A stretch of 64,000 bases of DNA from Pseudomonas iranensis (GCF_014268585.2 NZ_CP077092.1:1-64000); one strand, 5' to 3'. Shown: positions 37,177-47,102, counted from the stretch's first letter. Notes: generated by a model not told the origin, from the letters alone. Numbers and translations: made by a program.

Positions 37177-39282
37177 ATGCCGAGCATAGACGCCCTCGCC
37201 GATCGCTTATCGACCTACCTCGGCAACGACCAGGTCAACCTGGTCCGCCGAGCGTATTTCTACGCCGAACAAGCCCATGACGGTCAGCGCCGTCGCAGCG
37301 GTGAGGCGTACGTCACGCATCCTCTTGCCGTGGCCAATATTCTTGCCGACATGCACATGGACCATCAGAGCCTGATGGCCGCGATGCTGCATGACGTGAT
37401 CGAAGACACCGGTATCGCCAAGGAAGCGCTGCAAGCGCAGTTCGGTGAAACCGTGGCCGAACTGGTCGACGGGGTCAGCAAACTGACCCAGATGAATTTC
37501 GAGACCAAGGCCGAAGCCCAGGCGGAAAACTTCCAGAAAATGGCCATGGCCATGGCGCGCGACATCCGGGTGATCCTGGTCAAGCTCGCCGACCGTCTGC
37601 ACAACATGCGCACGCTGGAAGTGCTGTCCGGCGAAAAGCGCCGGCGCATCGCCAAGGAAACCCTCGAGATCTACGCACCCATCGCCAACCGGCTGGGCAT
37701 GCACGCGATCCGCATCGAATTCGAAGACCTCGGCTTCAAGGCCATGCACCCGATGCGTTCCGCGCGGATCTACCAGGCGGTCAAGCGCGCCCGGGGCAAC
37801 CGCAAGGAAATCGTCAACAAGATCGAAGAATCCCTTGGTCACTGCCTCGCCATCGACGGCATCCAGGGCGAAGTCAGCGGTCGGCAGAAACACCTCTACG
37901 GCATCTACAAGAAAATGCGCGGCAAGCGTCGGGCCTTCAACGAAATCATGGACGTCTACGCGTTCCGGATCATCGTCGACAAGGTCGATACCTGCTACCG
38001 CGTACTGGGTGCTGTGCATAATTTGTACAAACCGTTGCCGGGGCGCTTCAAGGATTACATCGCGATCCCCAAGGCCAACGGCTACCAGTCGCTGCATACC
38101 ACGCTGTTCGGCATGCACGGTGTACCGATCGAGATCCAGATCCGCACCCGCGAAATGGAAGAGATGGCCAACAACGGCATCGCCGCCCATTGGCTGTACA
38201 AATCCAGCGGTGACGAGCAGCCCAAAGGCACGCACGCACGCGCTCGCCAATGGGTCAAAGGCGTGCTGGAAATGCAGCAACGCGCCGGCAACTCGCTGGA
38301 ATTCATCGAAAGCGTGAAGATCGACCTGTTCCCGGACGAGGTCTACGTGTTCACGCCCAAAGGCCGGATCATGGAGCTGCCCAAAGGCTCTACGGCCGTC
38401 GACTTTGCCTACGCGGTACACACCGACGTCGGCAACAGCTGCATCGCCTGCCGCATCAACCGTCGTCTCGCGCCGCTGTCCGAACCGCTGCAAAGCGGCT
38501 CCACGGTCGAGATCGTCAGCGCTCCCGGCGCCCGGCCGAACCCGGCGTGGCTCAACTTCGTCGTTACCGGCAAGGCCCGCACACATATCCGCCACGCGCT
38601 GAAGCTACAGCGCCGCTCCGAGTCCATCAGCCTCGGCGAACGCCTGCTGAACAAAGTGCTCAACGGTTTCGACAGCTCGCTGGAAAAGATTCCGGCCGAG
38701 CGCGTCAAAGCCATGCTTACCGAGTATCGCCTCGAACTGATCGAAGACCTGCTCGAAGACATCGGCCTGGGCAATCGCATGGCCTATGTCGTTGCCCGTC
38801 GCCTGCTCGGCGAAGGTGAGCAACTGCCGAGCCCGGAAGGTCCGCTGGCGATTCGCGGCACCGAAGGCCTGGTGCTCAGCTACGCCAAGTGCTGCACGCC
38901 GATCCCCGGCGACCCGATTGTCGGGCACCTGTCGGCGGGCAAAGGCATGGTCGTGCACCTGGACAACTGCCGCAACATCAGCGAAATCAGGCACAACCCG
39001 GAAAAATGCATCCAGCTCTCGTGGGCCAAGGATGTCACCGGCGAATTCAACGTCGAGCTGCGCGTCGAACTGGAACATCAGCGCGGCCTGATCGCGCTGC
39101 TGGCCAGCAGCGTCAACGCAGCCGACGGCAATATCGAGAAAATCAGCATGGACGAACGCGATGGTCGCATCAGCGTCGTGCAGTTGGTGGTCAGCGTCCA
39201 CGACCGTGTGCACCTGGCCCGCGTGATCAAGAAGCTGCGCGCTTTGACCGGGGTGATCCGCATCACCCGCATGCGTGCATAA
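37177..39282 (+). CDS. spoT: Bifunctional (p)ppGpp synthetase/hydrolase SpoT
   Basis: This 701-residue stringent-response enzyme. The N-terminal HD hydrolase domain has HPLAVANILADMHMD and MLHDVIEDTG (His-Asp pair, about residues 45-75). The synthetase region (about 230-330) has KMRGKRRAFNEIMDVYAFRI. The TGS domain begins at DEVYVFTPKGRIMELPKGST (about 388), and a C-terminal ACT domain lies near 625-700 (VELRVELEHQRGLIALLASS). Length matches E. coli SpoT (702). It lies between rpoZ and ridA. Confidence 0.97.
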   Translation: MPSIDALADRLSTYLGNDQVNLVRRAYFYAEQAHDGQRRRSGEAYVTHPLAVANILADMHMDHQSLMAAMLHDVIEDTGIAKEALQAQFGETVAELVDGVSKLTQMNFETKAEAQAENFQKMAMAMARDIRVILVKLADRLHNMRTLEVLSGEKRRRIAKETLEIYAPIANRLGMHAIRIEFEDLGFKAMHPMRSARIYQAVKRARGNRKEIVNKIEESLGHCLAIDGIQGEVSGRQKHLYGIYKKMRGKRRAFNEIMDVYAFRIIVDKVDTCYRVLGAVHNLYKPLPGRFKDYIAIPKANGYQSLHTTLFGMHGVPIEIQIRTREMEEMANNGIAAHWLYKSSGDEQPKGTHARARQWVKGVLEMQQRAGNSLEFIESVKIDLFPDEVYVFTPKGRIMELPKGSTAVDFAYAVHTDVGNSCIACRINRRLAPLSEPLQSGSTVEIVSAPGARPNPAWLNFVVTGKARTHIRHALKLQRRSESISLGERLLNKVLNGFDSSLEKIPAERVKAMLTEYRLELIEDLLEDIGLGNRMAYVVARRLLGEGEQLPSPEGPLAIRGTEGLVLSYAKCCTPIPGDPIVGHLSAGKGMVVHLDNCRNISEIRHNPEKCIQLSWAKDVTGEFNVELRVELEHQRGLIALLASSVNAADGNIEKISMDERDGRISVVQLVVSVHDRVHLARVIKKLRALTGVIRITRMRA

Positions 39283-39306
39283 CCTGCCTATTACAAGGAG
39301 TCCTAC

Positions 39307-39687
39307 ATGACCAAAACCGTCATCACCAGCGACAAGGCCCCGGCCGCCATTGGCACTTACTCCCAGGCGATCAAGGCAGGCAACACCGTTTACATGTCGG
39401 GCCAGATTCCCCTGGACCCGAAAACCATGGAACTGGTCGAAGGCTTCGAAGCCCAGACCGTCCAGGTCTTCGAGAACCTCAAAGCCGTGGCCGAAGCCGC
39501 CGGCGGTTCGTTCAAGGACATCGTCAAACTGAACATCTTCCTCACCGACCTGAGCCACTTCGCCAAGGTCAACGAGATCATGGGCAAGTATTTCGACCAG
39601 CCTTACCCTGCCCGCGCCGCCATTGGCGTGGCCGCCCTGCCGAAGGGTGCGCAGGTTGAAATGGATGCCATTCTGGTCATCGAGTGA
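39307..39687 (+). CDS. ridA: RidA, 2-iminobutanoate/2-iminopropanoate deaminase
   Basis: This 126-residue trimeric protein hydrolyses reactive enamine/imine products of PLP enzymes. It shows [28 protein letters not shown] and the C-terminal [20 protein letters not shown] with the catalytic Arg. AAGGAG lies 6 bases before the ATG. It is directly downstream of spoT, its usual place. The paralogue in the dad cluster is at 9931-10284. Confidence 0.96.
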   Translation: MTKTVITSDKAPAAIGTYSQAIKAGNTVYMSGQIPLDPKTMELVEGFEAQTVQVFENLKAVAEAAGGSFKDIVKLNIFLTDLSHFAKVNEIMGKYFDQPYPARAAIGVAALPKGAQVEMDAILVIE

Positions 39688-39752
39688 TGCGCACGGCGCG
39701 GCCTACACGCCGCGCCGACTGCCGCAAGAAAAGGTTTTGAAAGGATTCCACC

Positions 39753-40493
39753 ATGCGCAAAGCGCTAGCTCTCTCGCTGCTCGCCCTGTTTCTCGGCGGC
39801 TGCGCCAGCGACCCTGCCGACCGTGACATCAGCGGCACCTGGATCAACCAGGTGGCGATCGATGCCGCCGCCAAGGGCGGCCCCCTGCGTGAAGCGCTGC
39901 AGGCTTACGGCCCGAATCTGGAATGGGACGTCAACACCAAGGCCGGTCAGGCCCGCTATACCAACGGTTTTGAGAATGTCGAAGGACGGCTGCTGGGCGA
40001 AGAGTCCGGCGCCTGGAAAGTAGACTTCTATGGCAGCTCGGCCAGCGAACTGAAACGCGATGGCGGGCGCCTGCAACAAGCTGCCAGCGACAACGAACCC
40101 GAGCAGCTTTTCGATCGCGCACAGATCCCGGTGCCCGAGGGCGCACCAATCGGTGCGAGCTTCGAACGTGCTCTGTATTCGGCGTATCTGGGCGGCAACT
40201 GGACCATCGCCAGCGGTCAGGGTGAAGGCGGTACGGTGCAGTTTCAGGCAGACGGCCAGGTAACCGGCCTGCCGGGCGTTGATCGTTATGCCTTGTGCCT
40301 CGCCGGAGATTGCGCGTCGATGAGCAATGGTAACGACAGCATGTGGCTGCAACTCAATGGCCAGGGCAACAACTGGATCTTTGTGCGCAAGGGCAAGGAG
40401 CTGGAGATTCTGCAGGCAGTGAACGCTGCGCTAGCGGATGAGCAACCGCAGTTCGCCGCAGGTGAGCGCAAGTGGTTGCTGGAGAAGCAGTAA
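39753..40493 (+). CDS. Putative outer-membrane lipoprotein
   Basis: This 246-residue protein has a lipoprotein signal (LALSLLALFLGGC, Cys about residue 17) and is likely sorted to the outer membrane, as Ala-Ser follow the Cys. The middle repeats short beta-like segments (ISGTWINQVAIDAAAKGG, VEGRLLGEESGAWKVDFYG) without a family I recognise. AAAGGA precedes the ATG. It follows ridA by 65 bases. Confidence 0.7.
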   Translation: MRKALALSLLALFLGGCASDPADRDISGTWINQVAIDAAAKGGPLREALQAYGPNLEWDVNTKAGQARYTNGFENVEGRLLGEESGAWKVDFYGSSASELKRDGGRLQQAASDNEPEQLFDRAQIPVPEGAPIGASFERALYSAYLGGNWTIASGQGEGGTVQFQADGQVTGLPGVDRYALCLAGDCASMSNGNDSMWLQLNGQGNNWIFVRKGKELEILQAVNAALADEQPQFAAGERKWLLEKQ

Positions 40494-40521
40494 CCTGCCT
40501 CCGAAATCTCAGAAGATCAAA

Positions 40522-40611
40522 TGTGGGAGCGAGCCTGCTCGCGAACGCGGTGGGTCAGTCAAACTGATAATGACTGACATACCGCATTCGCGAGCAGGCT
40601 CGCTCCCACAG
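40522..40611. repeat. REP doublet (GAGCGAGCCTGCTCGCGA family)
   Basis: Arms TGTGGGAGCGAGCCTGCTCG and its reverse complement, between the convergent lipoprotein and SDR genes. Confidence 0.9.
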
Positions 40612-40633
40612 TGTTTTTTGTGTTGCCGGTAAT

Positions 40634-41491
40634 TCAGCACTTACCTTCAAGAATCGCTGCGTAGCCTTCACGGTAGCTGGGATATTTCGGCACCCACCCC
40701 AACGCTTTCGCCCGCGCATTGCTGCAACGCTTGCTGCCGGTGCGGCGCACGCTGGCGTCTTCGGCCCATTCAGTCACACCCAGGTACTCGCGCAACCAGC
40801 CCACCACTTCGGCCAATGGCGCTGGCGCGTCGTCGACGCCGATGTAAAAATCCTCCAGCTGCACGCCCTCGCGGTCTTTTTCCAGCAGGAACGCCAGCAG
40901 CCCCGCTGCATCATCGGCATGAATCCGATTGCCATACAGCGGCGGCTCAACCGCCACGCGATAGCCGCCACGCACCTGAGTCAGCAGCCACTCGCGACCC
41001 GGGCCGTAAATGCCGGTCAGGCGCAGCACACTTGCCGGGATGCCGCTATTGAGCGCGACCTGCTCGGCTTCGAGCATCAAGCGACCTGAATATCCGGCCG
41101 CGACAGTCTCGGAGGTCTCATCCACCCATGCTCCATCCTGCTGGCCGTACACGCTGCTGCTCGACACGAAGATCAGCCGCTCAGGCACTTGCCCATAGTC
41201 GTCCAGCCAGCTCAGCACGTTCTGCAAGCCTTGCACGTAGGCCTTGCGGTAGCCCTCTTCATCGTGGTCGGTGGCCGCAGCGCAATACACCAGATAATCC
41301 ACGGCACCCACCGGCCAGGTCGCCGGGCATTCTTCGTTGAACAGATCGCCGGCGACGCCGATGACACCCTCCGGCAGCTTGGAAACGTCGCGGCGCAGGC
41401 CATGGACTTGCCAGCCAGCCGCCAGCAATTGCGTGGCCAGACGACTGCCGACATCACCACAACCGGCAATCAAAACAGAAGGCGCGGACAT
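40634..41491 (-). CDS. NAD-dependent epimerase/dehydratase (extended SDR)
   Basis: This 285-residue SDR protein has a dinucleotide site VLIAGCGDVGSRLATQLL (about 6-23) and VSSSSVYGQQDG near 108. The Lys of the usual YxxxK is absent: the place reads YSGRLMLEAEQV, so Tyr is present but Lys is replaced. Catalysis may therefore differ or be lost. It is divergent from exbB. Its substrate is unknown. Confidence 0.82.
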   Translation of the reverse strand: MSAPSVLIAGCGDVGSRLATQLLAAGWQVHGLRRDVSKLPEGVIGVAGDLFNEECPATWPVGAVDYLVYCAAATDHDEEGYRKAYVQGLQNVLSWLDDYGQVPERLIFVSSSSVYGQQDGAWVDETSETVAAGYSGRLMLEAEQVALNSGIPASVLRLTGIYGPGREWLLTQVRGGYRVAVEPPLYGNRIHADDAAGLLAFLLEKDREGVQLEDFYIGVDDAPAPLAEVVGWLREYLGVTEWAEDASVRRTGSKRCSNARAKALGWVPKYPSYREGYAAILEGKC

Positions 41492-41679
41492 CAGAAAACT
41501 CCCATCGGAAAGGCACAGACTAGCTCTGGCACAGGACGAACGGCTAGCAATGAAGGAAAAAAAGTTACTCTATTACTTTTGTTAACAAGAATTACTTGCA
41601 ATAATGCACGCCACTTTTGTTCTCGGCCTCACGAGGCCTGGAAGAGCAACAACGTTTTTCTATCTCAGGTCCGGCCAGC

Positions 41680-42633
41680 ATGACACGTAATCAAACTCCC
41701 GCTTCGCCAACCACTCGACCTCGCGCCTGGAGCGCTGTCGCGGCTCTGTTGCTCAGCCTGATGCTGGCACCGACCGCCGCCTTCGCCGACGCCCAAGCGC
41801 CCGCCACCCCAGCCGCCACCGAGCAGAGCGCACCCGCTGCCGCTCCGGCTGCACCGGCCGCCACCGATCCGGTGCAGGCTGTCGACGCGGCCGACGCACC
41901 TGAAGTCCTCGAAGCCGACAACACCTTGGGCATGGCCCACGACCTGTCGCCGTGGGGCATGTACCAGAACGCCGACATCATCGTGAAAATCGTGATGATC
42001 GGTCTGGCCATCGCTTCGATCATCACCTGGACCATCTGGATCGCCAAAGGCTTCGAGCTGATGGGCGCCAAGCGTCGTCTGCGTGGCGAAATCGCTGCAC
42101 TGAAAAAAGCCACCACCCTCAAGGAAGCCAGCGCCACCGCTGGTAAAGAAGGCACCCTCGCCAACCTGCTGGTGCATGACGCGCTCGAAGAGATGCGCCT
42201 GTCGGTCAACAGCCGCGAGAAAGAAGGCATCAAGGAGCGTGTCAGCTTCCGCCTCGAGCGCCTTGTTGCTGCCTGCGGTCGCAACATGAGCAGCGGCACC
42301 GGCGTCCTCGCCACCATCGGTTCGACCGCACCGTTCGTAGGTCTGTTCGGTACCGTGTGGGGCATCATGAACTCGTTCATCGGCATCGCCAAAACCCAGA
42401 CCACCAATCTCGCCGTTGTCGCACCGGGTATCGCTGAAGCCCTGCTGGCCACTGCACTGGGTCTGGTTGCGGCGATCCCTGCGGTGGTGATCTACAACGT
42501 CTTCGCCCGCTCCATCGCCGGTTACAAGGCGCAGGTCTCCGATGCCTCGGCAGAAGTCCTGCTGCTGGTCAGCCGCGACCTCGACCACCAGCCTGAGCGC
42601 AGCTCGCAGCCGCACATGGTTAAAGTGGGGTAA
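41680..42633 (+). CDS. exbB: TonB system proton-channel protein ExbB
   Basis: This 317-residue inner-membrane protein has a long N-terminal extension: a signal-like helix at about 20-40 and an Ala/Pro-rich periplasmic stretch at 40-75, as in P. putida ExbB. Three membrane helices follow. The MotA/TolQ/ExbB core includes LATIGSTAPFVGLFGTVWGI and the helix GIAEALLATALGLVAAIPAV. With ExbD it uses the proton gradient to energise TonB. The start MTRNQTPASP at 41680 is set by the homologues. It heads the exbB-exbD-tonB operon; a Fur site is likely but not identified. Confidence 0.95.
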   Translation: MTRNQTPASPTTRPRAWSAVAALLLSLMLAPTAAFADAQAPATPAATEQSAPAAAPAAPAATDPVQAVDAADAPEVLEADNTLGMAHDLSPWGMYQNADIIVKIVMIGLAIASIITWTIWIAKGFELMGAKRRLRGEIAALKKATTLKEASATAGKEGTLANLLVHDALEEMRLSVNSREKEGIKERVSFRLERLVAACGRNMSSGTGVLATIGSTAPFVGLFGTVWGIMNSFIGIAKTQTTNLAVVAPGIAEALLATALGLVAAIPAVVIYNVFARSIAGYKAQVSDASAEVLLLVSRDLDHQPERSSQPHMVKVG

Positions 42634-42639
42634 TCGGCC

Positions 42640-43068
42640 ATGGGCCTGCATTTGAAAGAAGGCGCAGACGACGATCTGGCCGAGAACCACGAAATCAACG
42701 TCACGCCGTTCATCGACGTGATGCTGGTGCTGTTGATCATCTTCATGGTGGCCGCGCCGTTGGCCACTGTGGACATCAAAGTCGACCTGCCCGCCTCGAC
42801 CGCCAAACCGGCGCCGAGGCCAGAGAAACCGGTGTTCCTCAGTGTGAAAGCTGACCAGCGCCTGTTCCTCGGTGACGACGAAGTGAAAGCCGAAACCCTC
42901 GGCGCCACCCTCGACGCCAAGACCCAGGGCAAGAAAGACACCACCATCTTCTTCCAGGCCGACAAAGGCGTGGATTACGGCGACCTGATGAGCGTGATGG
43001 ACAGCCTGCGCGCCGCCGGTTACCTGAAGGTCGGTCTGGTCGGTCTTGAGACGGCAGCCAAGAAATGA
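42640..43068 (+). CDS. exbD: TonB system protein ExbD
   Basis: This 142-residue protein has one N-terminal membrane helix (FIDVMLVLLIIFMVAAPLAT, about 25-45) containing the essential Asp, and a periplasmic domain after it. It works with ExbB and TonB. It starts 6 bases after exbB and overlaps tonB by 4 bases (ATGA), so the three are coupled. Confidence 0.96.
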   Translation: MGLHLKEGADDDLAENHEINVTPFIDVMLVLLIIFMVAAPLATVDIKVDLPASTAKPAPRPEKPVFLSVKADQRLFLGDDEVKAETLGATLDAKTQGKKDTTIFFQADKGVDYGDLMSVMDSLRAAGYLKVGLVGLETAAKK

Positions 43069-43811
43069 TCACGACGCGCCATAAGCTGACGCGTTACAGC
43101 GGTAGCCTGGCCGTGGTGCTGGGCGTGCATGCGCTGGCCATCGCGCTGGCGCTGAACTGGACTGCCCGCCCGCCCATCGAATTGCCGCCGCAGGCAATGA
43201 TGGTCGAGCTGGCCCCGTTGCCTGCCCCGCCACCGCCGGCTCCGCCGAAAGTCGTCACACCGCCGCAGCCACCGGCTCCGGTGGAAGAATTGCCGATTCC
43301 GAAACTGGCTGAAGCACCGAAAGCGGAAATCGCGGTACCCAAACCCAAGCCGAAGCCCAAGCCAAAACCGCCGAAGCCGGTCGAGAAAAAGCTGCCCGAG
43401 CCGCCGAAGGAAAAACCTTCCGAGGAAAAACCGGCCGACACTCAGCCGACCCAGGCGCCGACGGAGAAATCCGCCCAGCCTGCACCAGGTCCGTCGCCGG
43501 CTCAGTTGGCGGCCAAGGCCAGTTGGCAAGGCACCCTGCTCGCGCATCTGCAGAAGTACAAGAAGTACCCGCAGAGTGCGCAATCGCGTGGCAAGGAAGG
43601 CTTGAATCGTCTGCGCTTCGTGGTTGATGGCGAAGGTAATGTGCTGTCGTTCGAACTGGTGGGCCGCTCTGGCAACGCTGATCTGGACCGGGCCACCCTG
43701 GACATGATCCGCCGCGCCCAACCGCTGCCAAAGCCGCCGGCCGACATGCTCAACAACGGCTCGATCGAAATTGTTGCGCCGTTTGTTTATTCGCTCGAAC
43801 GCCGTCGCTAA
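43065..43811 (+). CDS. tonB: TonB energy transducer
   Basis: This 248-residue protein has an N-terminal membrane anchor (SLAVVLGVHALAIALAL, about 12-30), a Pro/Lys-rich periplasmic spacer of about 100 residues with KPKPKPKPKPPKP, and a C-terminal TonB domain (about 160-245, NRLRFVVDGEGNVLSFELVG). It transmits energy to outer-membrane siderophore and B12 receptors. The start overlaps exbD by 4 bases. Confidence 0.95.
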   Translation: MITTRHKLTRYSGSLAVVLGVHALAIALALNWTARPPIELPPQAMMVELAPLPAPPPPAPPKVVTPPQPPAPVEELPIPKLAEAPKAEIAVPKPKPKPKPKPPKPVEKKLPEPPKEKPSEEKPADTQPTQAPTEKSAQPAPGPSPAQLAAKASWQGTLLAHLQKYKKYPQSAQSRGKEGLNRLRFVVDGEGNVLSFELVGRSGNADLDRATLDMIRRAQPLPKPPADMLNNGSIEIVAPFVYSLERRR

Positions 43812-43826
43812 GCAACACCGCAATAC

Positions 43827-43916
43827 CTGTGGGAGCGAGCTTGCTCGCGAAGGCGCCAGGTCAGTCAGAGCAGTTTCGTCTGACATACCGCATTCGCGAG
43901 CAAGCTCGCTCCCACA
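43827..43916. repeat. REP doublet (GAGCGAGCTTGCTCGCGA variant)
   Basis: Same layout as the other doublets, but both arms carry GAGCTTGCTCG instead of GAGCCTGCTCG, a matched change in both copies that keeps the palindrome. It follows tonB. Confidence 0.9.
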
Positions 43917-44087
43917 AAGTGATGTGCTAACCAGTAGATCCAGCCAAGAGGCACCGAAAGGTGCCTTTTGCGTATCTGCCAGCGGCAAACCGACCTCGAC
44001 CGGTGTCGCACTCAGCCCGCAGTCTGATAACGTGCGTCTATCGATCGCAGCCGGTATGCTTGGCGCGCATCTTCATGGACGCTTGCT

Positions 44088-45017
44088 ATGACTCTCACAG
44101 AATTACGCTACATCGTTACCCTCGCCCAAGAGCAGCATTTCGGCCATGCCGCCGAGCGTTGCCACGTCAGTCAGCCGACGCTGTCGGTGGGCGTGAAGAA
44201 ACTTGAAGACGAACTCGGTGTGCTGATTTTCGAGCGCAGCAAAAGCGCCGTGCGCCTGACCCCGGTCGGCGAAGGCATCGTCGCCCAGGCGCAGAAGGTC
44301 CTGGAACAGGCCCAAGGCATTCGCGAACTGGCCCAGGCCGGCAAGAATCAGCTGACCGCGCCGCTGAAAGTCGGCGCCATCTACACCGTCGGCCCGTACC
44401 TGTTCCCGCACCTGATCCCACAACTGCACCGGGTTGCCCCGCAGATGCCGTTGTACATCGAAGAAAACTTTACCCACGTGCTGCGCGACAAACTGCGCAA
44501 CGGCGAGCTCGACGCGATCATCATCGCCCTGCCGTTCAACGAAGCCGACGTGCTGACCCTGCCGCTGTACGACGAGCCGTTCTACGTCCTGATGCCGGCC
44601 CAGCACCCGTGGACCAAGAAAGAGTCCATCGACGCCGGCCTGCTCAACGACAAGAGCCTGCTGCTGCTCGGTGAAGGCCACTGTTTCCGCGATCAGGTGC
44701 TCGAGGCCTGCCCGACCCTGACCAAAGGCAACGACGGCGCCAAGCACACCACGGTCGAGTCCAGCTCGCTGGAAACCATTCGCCACATGGTCGCCTCCGG
44801 CTTGGGCATCTCGATCCTGCCGCTGTCGGCAGTGGACAGCCATCACTACGCCCCCGGCGTGATCGAAGTGCGCCCACTGACCGCGCCGGTGCCGTTCCGC
44901 ACCGTGGCGATCGCCTGGCGCGCGAGCTTCCCACGGCCGAAAGCCATCGAGATCCTCGCCGACTCCATTCGCCTGTGTTCGGTGGCCAAGCCTGCCGCGC
45001 CGGTTACGGCCGGTTAA
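44088..45017 (+). CDS. oxyR: Hydrogen peroxide sensor OxyR
   Basis: This 309-residue LysR-type regulator starts MTLTELRYIVTLAQEQHFGH with the HTH at about 3-60. The effector domain holds the redox pair in GEGHCFRDQVLEAC (about Cys199 and Cys208), which forms the disulfide on peroxide exposure. It activates catalase and alkyl hydroperoxide reductase genes. It is followed 9 bases later by recG, a conserved pair. Confidence 0.97.
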   Translation: MTLTELRYIVTLAQEQHFGHAAERCHVSQPTLSVGVKKLEDELGVLIFERSKSAVRLTPVGEGIVAQAQKVLEQAQGIRELAQAGKNQLTAPLKVGAIYTVGPYLFPHLIPQLHRVAPQMPLYIEENFTHVLRDKLRNGELDAIIIALPFNEADVLTLPLYDEPFYVLMPAQHPWTKKESIDAGLLNDKSLLLLGEGHCFRDQVLEACPTLTKGNDGAKHTTVESSSLETIRHMVASGLGISILPLSAVDSHHYAPGVIEVRPLTAPVPFRTVAIAWRASFPRPKAIEILADSIRLCSVAKPAAPVTAG

Positions 45018-45026
45018 GCGAGCGTC

Positions 45027-47102
45027 ATGACGGAGCTGTCGCAAGTGTCGGTGACGGCACTCAAGGGTGTCGGCGAAGCCATGGCCGAGAAGCTGGCCAA
45101 GGTTGGCCTGGAGAATCTGCAGGACGTGCTGTTCCACCTGCCACTGCGTTATCAGGATCGCACCCGCGTGGTGCCGATCGGCGCATTGCGGCCGGGGCAG
45201 GACGCCGTGGTCGAAGGCACCGTCAGCGGCGCCGATGTAGTCATGGGTCGCCGCCGCAGCCTGGTCGTGCGCTTGCAGGACGGCACCGGCGGGCTGAGCC
45301 TGCGCTTCTACCATTTCAGCAATGCGCAGAAAGAAGGCCTCAAGCGTGGCACGCGGGTTCGCTGCTACGGTGAAGCCCGGCCCGGCGCCTCAGGCCTGGA
45401 AATCTACCACCCGGAATACCGCGCCATCACCGGCGACGAACCGCCGCCAGTGGATGAAACCCTGACCCCGGTCTATCCGCTCACCGAAGGCCTGACCCAA
45501 CAGCGCCTGCGCCAGTTGTGCATGCAGACCCTGACGCTGCTCAAGCCGAGCACCCTGCCCGACTGGCTGCCGACCGAACTGGCCCGCGACTACCAACTGG
45601 CGCCGCTGGCCGACGCGATCCGTTACCTGCACAACCCGCCCGCCGATGCCGATGTCGATGAACTCGCCCTTGGCCATCACTGGGCGCAGCATCGCCTGGC
45701 TTTCGAAGAACTGCTCACCCATCAACTGTCGCAGCAGCGTCTGCGTGAAAGCATGCGTTCCCTGCGCGCGCCAGCGATGCCGAAAGCCACCAGGCTGCCG
45801 CCGAAATACCTGAAGAACCTCGGCTTCAGCCCAACCGGTGCTCAGCAACGCGTCGGCAATGAAATTGCCTACGACCTCAGCCAGCACGAACCGATGTTGC
45901 GCCTGATTCAGGGTGACGTCGGCGCGGGTAAAACCGTGGTTGCCGCCCTCGCCGCGTTGCAGGCGCTGGAGGCCGGTTATCAGGTCGCGCTGATGGCACC
46001 GACCGAGATCCTCGCCGAACAGCACTTCATCACCTTCAAGCGCTGGCTCGAACCGCTGGGCATTGAAGTCGCATGGCTGGCCGGCAAGCTCAAGGGCAAG
46101 AATCGCGTCGCCGCGCTGGAACAGATCGCCAGCGGCACGCCAATGGTGGTCGGCACCCACGCGCTGTTTCAGGACGAAGTGCAGTTCAAGAACCTTGCGC
46201 TGGTGATCATCGACGAACAGCACCGCTTCGGCGTGCAACAGCGTCTGGCATTGCGGCAGAAAGGCGTCGGCGGGCGCATGTGCCCACATCAACTGATCAT
46301 GACCGCCACGCCGATTCCACGCACATTGGCGATGAGTGCCTACGCCGACCTCGACACCTCGATCCTCGATGAATTGCCGCCCGGGCGAACGCCGGTCAAC
46401 ACCGTGCTGGTCACCGACACCCGCCGCGTCGAAGTCATCGAGCGAGTACGCAGCGCCTGCGCCGAAGGGCGACAGGCCTATTGGGTGTGCACGCTGATTG
46501 AAGAATCCGAAGAGCTGACTTGCCAGGCCGCCGAAACCACGTTCGAGGACCTCACCGCCGCCCTCGGCGAATTGAAAGTCGGGCTGATTCACGGGCGCAT
46601 GAAGCCGGTCGAGAAAGCCGCAGTGATGGCCGAGTTCAAGGCCGGTAACCTGCAACTGCTGGTCGCCACCACCGTGATCGAAGTCGGCGTCGACGTGCCC
46701 AACGCCAGCCTGATGATCATCGAAAACCCCGAGCGCCTCGGCCTCGCGCAACTGCACCAGTTGCGCGGTCGGGTTGGTCGGGGCAGCGCGGCCAGCCATT
46801 GTGTGCTGCTCTACCACCCGCCGCTGTCGCAGATCGGCCGTCAGCGTTTGGGCATCATGCGCGAGACCAACGACGGTTTCGTCATCGCCGAAAAAGACCT
46901 CGAACTGCGTGGCCCTGGGGAAATGCTCGGCACCCGTCAGACCGGCCTGCTGCAATTCAAGGTCGCCGACCTGATGCGCGATGCCGACCTGCTGCCCGCC
47001 GTGCGCGACGCCGCCCAGGCTTTGCTGGAGCGCTGGCCGACCCACGTCAGCCCATTGCTTGACCGTTGGCTGCGCCATGGGCAGCAATACGGCCAAGTGT
47101 GA
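45027..47102 (+). CDS. recG: ATP-dependent DNA helicase RecG
   Basis: This 691-residue branched-DNA translocase regresses stalled forks. It has an N-terminal wedge/OB region (about 1-240) and a helicase core with Walker A GDVGAGKTVV (about 292-301), the DExH-type box DEQHRFGVQQ (about 396) and the C-terminal motif QLRGRVGRGSAASHCVL. Full length (E. coli 693). It shares the transcript with oxyR. Confidence 0.97.
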   Translation: MTELSQVSVTALKGVGEAMAEKLAKVGLENLQDVLFHLPLRYQDRTRVVPIGALRPGQDAVVEGTVSGADVVMGRRRSLVVRLQDGTGGLSLRFYHFSNAQKEGLKRGTRVRCYGEARPGASGLEIYHPEYRAITGDEPPPVDETLTPVYPLTEGLTQQRLRQLCMQTLTLLKPSTLPDWLPTELARDYQLAPLADAIRYLHNPPADADVDELALGHHWAQHRLAFEELLTHQLSQQRLRESMRSLRAPAMPKATRLPPKYLKNLGFSPTGAQQRVGNEIAYDLSQHEPMLRLIQGDVGAGKTVVAALAALQALEAGYQVALMAPTEILAEQHFITFKRWLEPLGIEVAWLAGKLKGKNRVAALEQIASGTPMVVGTHALFQDEVQFKNLALVIIDEQHRFGVQQRLALRQKGVGGRMCPHQLIMTATPIPRTLAMSAYADLDTSILDELPPGRTPVNTVLVTDTRRVEVIERVRSACAEGRQAYWVCTLIEESEELTCQAAETTFEDLTAALGELKVGLIHGRMKPVEKAAVMAEFKAGNLQLLVATTVIEVGVDVPNASLMIIENPERLGLAQLHQLRGRVGRGSAASHCVLLYHPPLSQIGRQRLGIMRETNDGFVIAEKDLELRGPGEMLGTRQTGLLQFKVADLMRDADLLPAVRDAAQALLERWPTHVSPLLDRWLRHGQQYGQV

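Noticed and set aside
41492..41679. Fur box upstream of exbB
   Set aside because: AT-rich segments exist (about 41555-41605), but no stretch matches the GATAATGATAATCATTATC-type array well enough.
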